Assembly: GCA_030142905.1 (NCBI GenBank)
Contig: JASJOG010000257.1
Coordinates: forward strand, 171,001-235,000
Source of the DNA: Heliopora coerulea
Taxonomy: Eukaryota; Cnidaria; Anthozoa; Scleralcyonacea; Helioporidae
DNA: 64,000 nucleotides
Reading direction: 5' to 3'
Below the pieces are notes generated by a model. That model saw only the letters and a list, made by a program, of their open reading frames with translations, ran no database searches and was not told the origin of the DNA. Below are positions 62,501-64,000 of this stretch, piece by piece. The first letter of the stretch is position 1. Each line of letters starts with the position of its first letter. Both the position numbers and the translations under genes were made by a program.

Positions 62501-63743
62501 GATTACGGGAAGGTAACGACTGCCTGTCAGAGCATCTCAGCCAATCAAAACGCGCCATTTCACCGGTAGTGTTTGCCATGTAATAATAAGTAATATACAT
62601 GTAGTATAACTTAGTTTTACCAGTGATCCTTTCGTGATCCTGTTAAGGCATGACTTGTCTTCGTAATATGCAAATTCTGAAAAAGATGACAATATACTTC
62701 ATACTTCATAGTTCATTTATACAGTATCGTATTTTTTCCACTGTCTCCAAATGTCTGCTATCAATAACCATTCTGGAAGGTGCTTATTTGAGTTAATGGA
62801 GCTCAGTGACTGATGTTCTTGACTCATTCACCACATTTGGTGGTTTTATTCAAGGTAAAGCCAAAGAAGTTCGTCCTGGCTTTCGTCGCGTCGACTCTAT
62901 TCAGCACGGGGTGACGACTGGGTGTTAACGTATTAGGAGTACGTGTAACAATACCGTACATTGCAGAAGGAATTAAATGACAAAATTACTCACCTTTCAT
63001 TCTGGTAATCATGTCCTTTTCAGAAAACCCAGATTGCCTGGTGAGTACAGCTTAAATAAAAATTGTTTCAACGGTTGTTCGTTTAGAAGTTTTAAAGTAA
63101 TATAGACTAGACATTACGTTATATATTATATATTATATATTACATATTATATATTATACATTCATTCATTCATTTACCTATTTATTTATTTATATATTTA
63201 TATATTTATATATATTATTTACTATATTGATAGTTGATTGACTGATTGATTATTTAATATCTTTACTATTTATTTATTATTTGTTTGTTTATTTGGGTTT
63301 TGTATTTTTTTAGTATGTTTAAACTTACAGCAGTCATGATTCACAAAAGTTTCAGTATCCACTGAGTATTTTAATAAAATACAAAACAACGGAAAACTCT
63401 AAAAAGTGAAAACAATTTTACTATCAACATTATGTCTATCTTGCAGTCACCATCAGAAATATTCCTGAGACATCAATAATAAAAATGTTTTCACTTTTCA
63501 GAGTTTCCATTGTTTTGTAAGATGCACAATGTGTACAATATTTTACCTTGTGGTTGAACAATCACCTTTGACTCCATATCAGGCTGTAAAGAAGTATAAG
63601 TTCAAATGTTCAGTGCATAACACATGCACTATGTTGTTAATGCAAACATGAAAACTATTATTGTAACAAAATCATGATTTGAACCACTAACCCACAGCTC
63701 TTTGGCTCTGCAAGCCATTGTGTGAGAGAAAGCAACTAGATTT
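56107..63743 (-). CDS. GLT1D1: glycosyltransferase, GLT1D1-like, partial gene model
   Basis: Minus strand. Supported exons in coding order: 63692-63743, 63547-63583, (63329-63361 and 62994-63037 uncertain), 62173-62242, 61393-61442, 61270-61313, 60342-60465, 56107-56205. Except across the uncertain pair they join in phase. The translation reads [45 protein letters not shown].., [47 protein letters not shown].., [31 protein letters not shown]. This is the C-terminal GT-B half of the glycosyltransferase-1-domain-containing (GLT1D1) family: the GLRPVKDP nucleotide-sugar strand and the SSxSEGM(A)xAILEAM motif with its conserved Glu. Members use a nucleotide sugar; the acceptor is not established. 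The N-terminal half is beyond the window and the last exon was not found. Confidence 0.85.
56552..57421 (+). pseudogene. transposase N-terminal region
   Basis: 289 codons beginning with GTG. A conserved-looking head ([20 protein letters not shown]) precedes a long Lys/Arg-rich helical stretch ([20 protein letters not shown]) and an acidic-proline tail. The frame is lost in the A-run at about 57408-57413. Confidence 0.65.
57414..58385 (+). pseudogene. transposase catalytic core with a stop in the first Asp box
   Basis: After [20 protein letters not shown] the expected H-W-D-G-K box reads H-stop-D-G-K (TGA at 57591-57593). The frame continues [18 protein letters not shown], then [11 protein letters not shown] (second Asp box), then [16 protein letters not shown]. 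The pattern is an RNase H-like DDE/D core. Confidence 0.65.
58324..58692 (+). pseudogene. transposase C-terminal region
   Basis: In another frame: [18 protein letters not shown], then [20 protein letters not shown], then [15 protein letters not shown], and TAG. Overlaps the previous frame, so one or two bases were gained or lost near 58320-58370. Confidence 0.65.
58693..59362. other. possible 3' part of the transposon, then nothing
   Basis: About 58690-58800 still translates as a decayed coding tail ([16 protein letters not shown]). The remainder is AT-rich. No terminal repeat found. Confidence 0.35.
59363..59612. repeat. TA/CA dinucleotide and ATAC microsatellite
   Basis: Long (TA)n runs broken by ACGTGTGTATAT and ACACACGTGTAT units, largely self-complementary. 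Open frames across it (Tyr/Ile strings) on both strands are artefacts. Confidence 0.9.
59613..60085. other. intron, nothing named
   Basis: It has a CCTGAAGAGCTTTAATGAAA-GCGAAAACG block (about 59637-59667), of the type found at the ends of cnidarian Penelope-like elements. No gene. Confidence 0.35.
60086..60312. repeat. foldback element beside a GLT1D1-like exon
   Basis: AACCAAACACAATCCGAAAA..CTCGTAAAATCCAAGATTCGG at the left is mirrored by CCGAATCTTGGATTTTACGAG..GGCTTGTGTTTTGTTTT at the right. It ends 30 bases from the donor of the exon at 60342. Confidence 0.75.
60342..60465 (-). CDS. GLT1D1: GLT1D1-like exon with the SEGM motif
   Basis: 124 nt, phase 2 in, phase 0 out. [20 protein letters not shown], then [16 protein letters not shown], the catalytic-type E of GT-B enzymes. 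Acceptor TTTCATTCGTTTAG, donor GTTTGT. Confidence 0.92.
60722..61227. mobile_element. hAT-like MITE
   Basis: CAGGGGCGTAGTGAAGCC at the left, and CTTTCGCTACTCCCCCG mirrored at the right. The interior is partly similar to repeat E (18134-18620) in inverted orientation. It lies between two GLT1D1-like exons. Confidence 0.5.
61270..61313 (-). CDS. GLT1D1: GLT1D1-like exon
   Basis: 44 nt: [14 protein letters not shown] plus CA, joined to A of the next exon to make Gln. Acceptor TTTTTGTCCTTCAG, donor GTATGT. Confidence 0.88.
61393..61442 (-). CDS. GLT1D1: GLT1D1-like exon
   Basis: 50 nt: (G)AA then [16 protein letters not shown]. Acceptor ATACACTTTAG, donor GTAAGC. The intron to the next exon is only 79 bases. 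Confidence 0.9.
61482..61817. mobile_element. MITE with GTTTATATGG ends, copy 2
   Basis: GTGTTTATATAGAAGGGAGC at the left is mirrored by CTTGCCCCCATATAAACACC at the right. It shares GAGATCTCGTCTAGGAGGGC and the TGCATGCGTGGTAGATCCAG block with 50451-50762. Confidence 0.7.
61818..62172. other. intron, nothing recognised
   Basis: AT-rich intronic sequence of the minus-strand gene. Confidence 0.4.
62173..62242 (-). CDS. GLT1D1: GLT1D1-like exon with GLRPVKDP
   Basis: 70 nt: [20 protein letters not shown] and SVS plus G, completing Glu in the next exon. Acceptor GTATTCTTTAG, donor GTAAGT. The GxRPVKD strand is the family's most recognisable piece. Confidence 0.92.
62243..62993. other. intron, nothing recognised
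   Basis: No additional exon of the right length (2 modulo 3) could be found here. Confidence 0.4.
62994..63037 (-). pseudogene. doubtful GLT1D1-like exon
   Basis: Bounded by acceptor TGTACTCACCAG and donor GTGAG, 44 nt. Its length fits the phase gap between 63547-63583 and 62173-62242. In the required frame it reads [20 protein letters not shown], with both stops TGA. The open alternative frame ([14 protein letters not shown]) does not fit the phases. Confidence 0.3.
63116..63300. repeat. AT-rich simple repeats
   Basis: ATATTATATATTAC, TTCATTCATT, (TTTA)n and ATTTATATATTTA runs. Confidence 0.8.
63329..63361 (-). CDS. GLT1D1: possible 33-nt GLT1D1-like mini-exon
   Basis: Acceptor AAAATACTCAG and donor GTAAGT bound a segment that continues VQPQ as [11 protein letters not shown]. 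The position and Thr-containing start fit the family, where VQPQG is followed by a short variable loop. It does not change the frame (33 nt). Confidence 0.45.
63547..63583 (-). CDS. GLT1D1: GLT1D1-like exon with VQPQ
   Basis: 37 nt: [12 protein letters not shown] plus G. Acceptor ATACTTCTTTACAG, donor GTAAAA. Joins the upstream exon in phase 0. Confidence 0.85.
63692..63743 (-). CDS. GLT1D1: GLT1D1-like exon, most 5' seen
   Basis: 52 nt: A then [17 protein letters not shown]. Acceptor TAACCAACAG, donor GTTAGT. The preceding exons, including the start codon, must lie to the right of the window. Confidence 0.82.
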
Positions 63744-64000
63744 CTGTTGGTTAAGAACAAAAATAATTAGCAATCACATTACATAAGAATGAAAATTTCA
63801 ATTACAAACATTACAATTAGAAATCAGCAAATGAGTGAGTTATTAACACTTTAACTCCTGAATTTTGTTCCTTTTGTTCTTTGTTCTCTCTTTGTTTTTC
63901 TTTTGTTCACTCACTGGTTCTTTTGTTTTTTGCTGGGTCACTTTGACCCCTATTTGTACTTAGAGAGTTAAGCAAATTACAAGTAAGATGGAAAAAAATA
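63744..64000. other. right edge, nothing recognised
   Basis: Intron of the minus-strand gene with T-rich TTTTGTTC words. Confidence 0.4.

Noticed and set aside
62994..63037. exon read as [14 protein letters not shown]
   Set aside because: This frame is open but cannot be joined to either neighbouring exon in phase.

Overview
The window is animal genomic DNA, most likely from a cnidarian and probably a stony coral or close relative. It is AT-rich. Its genes are cut into short exons with GT..AG introns of 0.2 to over 5 kb, the interstitial telomere-like repeats are of TTAGGG type, and repeats are dense. The cnidarian assignment rests mainly on a galaxin-like cysteine module in the main gene and on the repeat style. 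It is an inference, not an observation.

Gene 1 (+, 316 to 50998) can be followed from a TATA/initiator promoter through 18 exons to a stop codon and a poly(A) signal. All exon phases agree. The spliced coding sequence is 2274 nt and encodes 757 residues, spread over 50.7 kb. The product is a secreted astacin-family zinc metalloprotease. In order it has a signal peptide, an acidic pro-region built from five small phase 1-1 exons, the end of the propeptide with an FxxD switch and a dibasic cleavage site, an astacin catalytic domain, a Pro/Ser linker, two MAM domains, and a terminal 54-residue double-cysteine module that looks like galaxin. This combination of domains is the most interesting biological object in the window.

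Gene 2 (-, about 63743 down to 56107, both ends missing) is a glycosyltransferase family 4-type gene that I recognise as GLT1D1-like. Seven well-supported exons read continuously except for one doubtful stretch around 62994 to 63361. It converges on gene 1. A truncated, frameshifted DDE-type DNA transposon lies in one of its introns on the opposite strand.

The rest is intronic and intergenic DNA dominated by mobile elements, region by region. 0.9-4.7 kb: a TTAA-flanked inverted-repeat element holding two smaller elements. 7.7-8.3, 10.9-11.3, 20.3-20.6, 36.4-37.6, 41.7 and 44.8 kb: two families of tRNA-like SINEs, several as head-to-head palindromes. 9.4-9.9 kb: a 74-bp tandem repeat. 12.0-15.5 kb: an APE-type non-LTR retrotransposon inserted in a GTAGAC-type array with a 16-bp target duplication. 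15.8-17.1 kb: a hAT-like MITE followed by a three-level nest. 21.1-21.9 kb: a pogo/Tigger-like remnant. 27.4-28.9 kb: a MITE split by a LINE tail and a large palindrome. 33.6-34.2 kb: a mariner remnant. 37.6-38.8 kb: a hAT-like element. 38.9-40.2 kb: a Penelope-like remnant with GIY-YIG and inverted ends. 43.0-45.5 kb: another nest. 52.2 kb: a mariner MITE. 53.4 kb: an element with perfect 22-bp terminal repeats. No rRNA, functional tRNA, CRISPR or prokaryotic feature was seen. All splice sites, domain names and repeat relationships were read by eye and no search was run.
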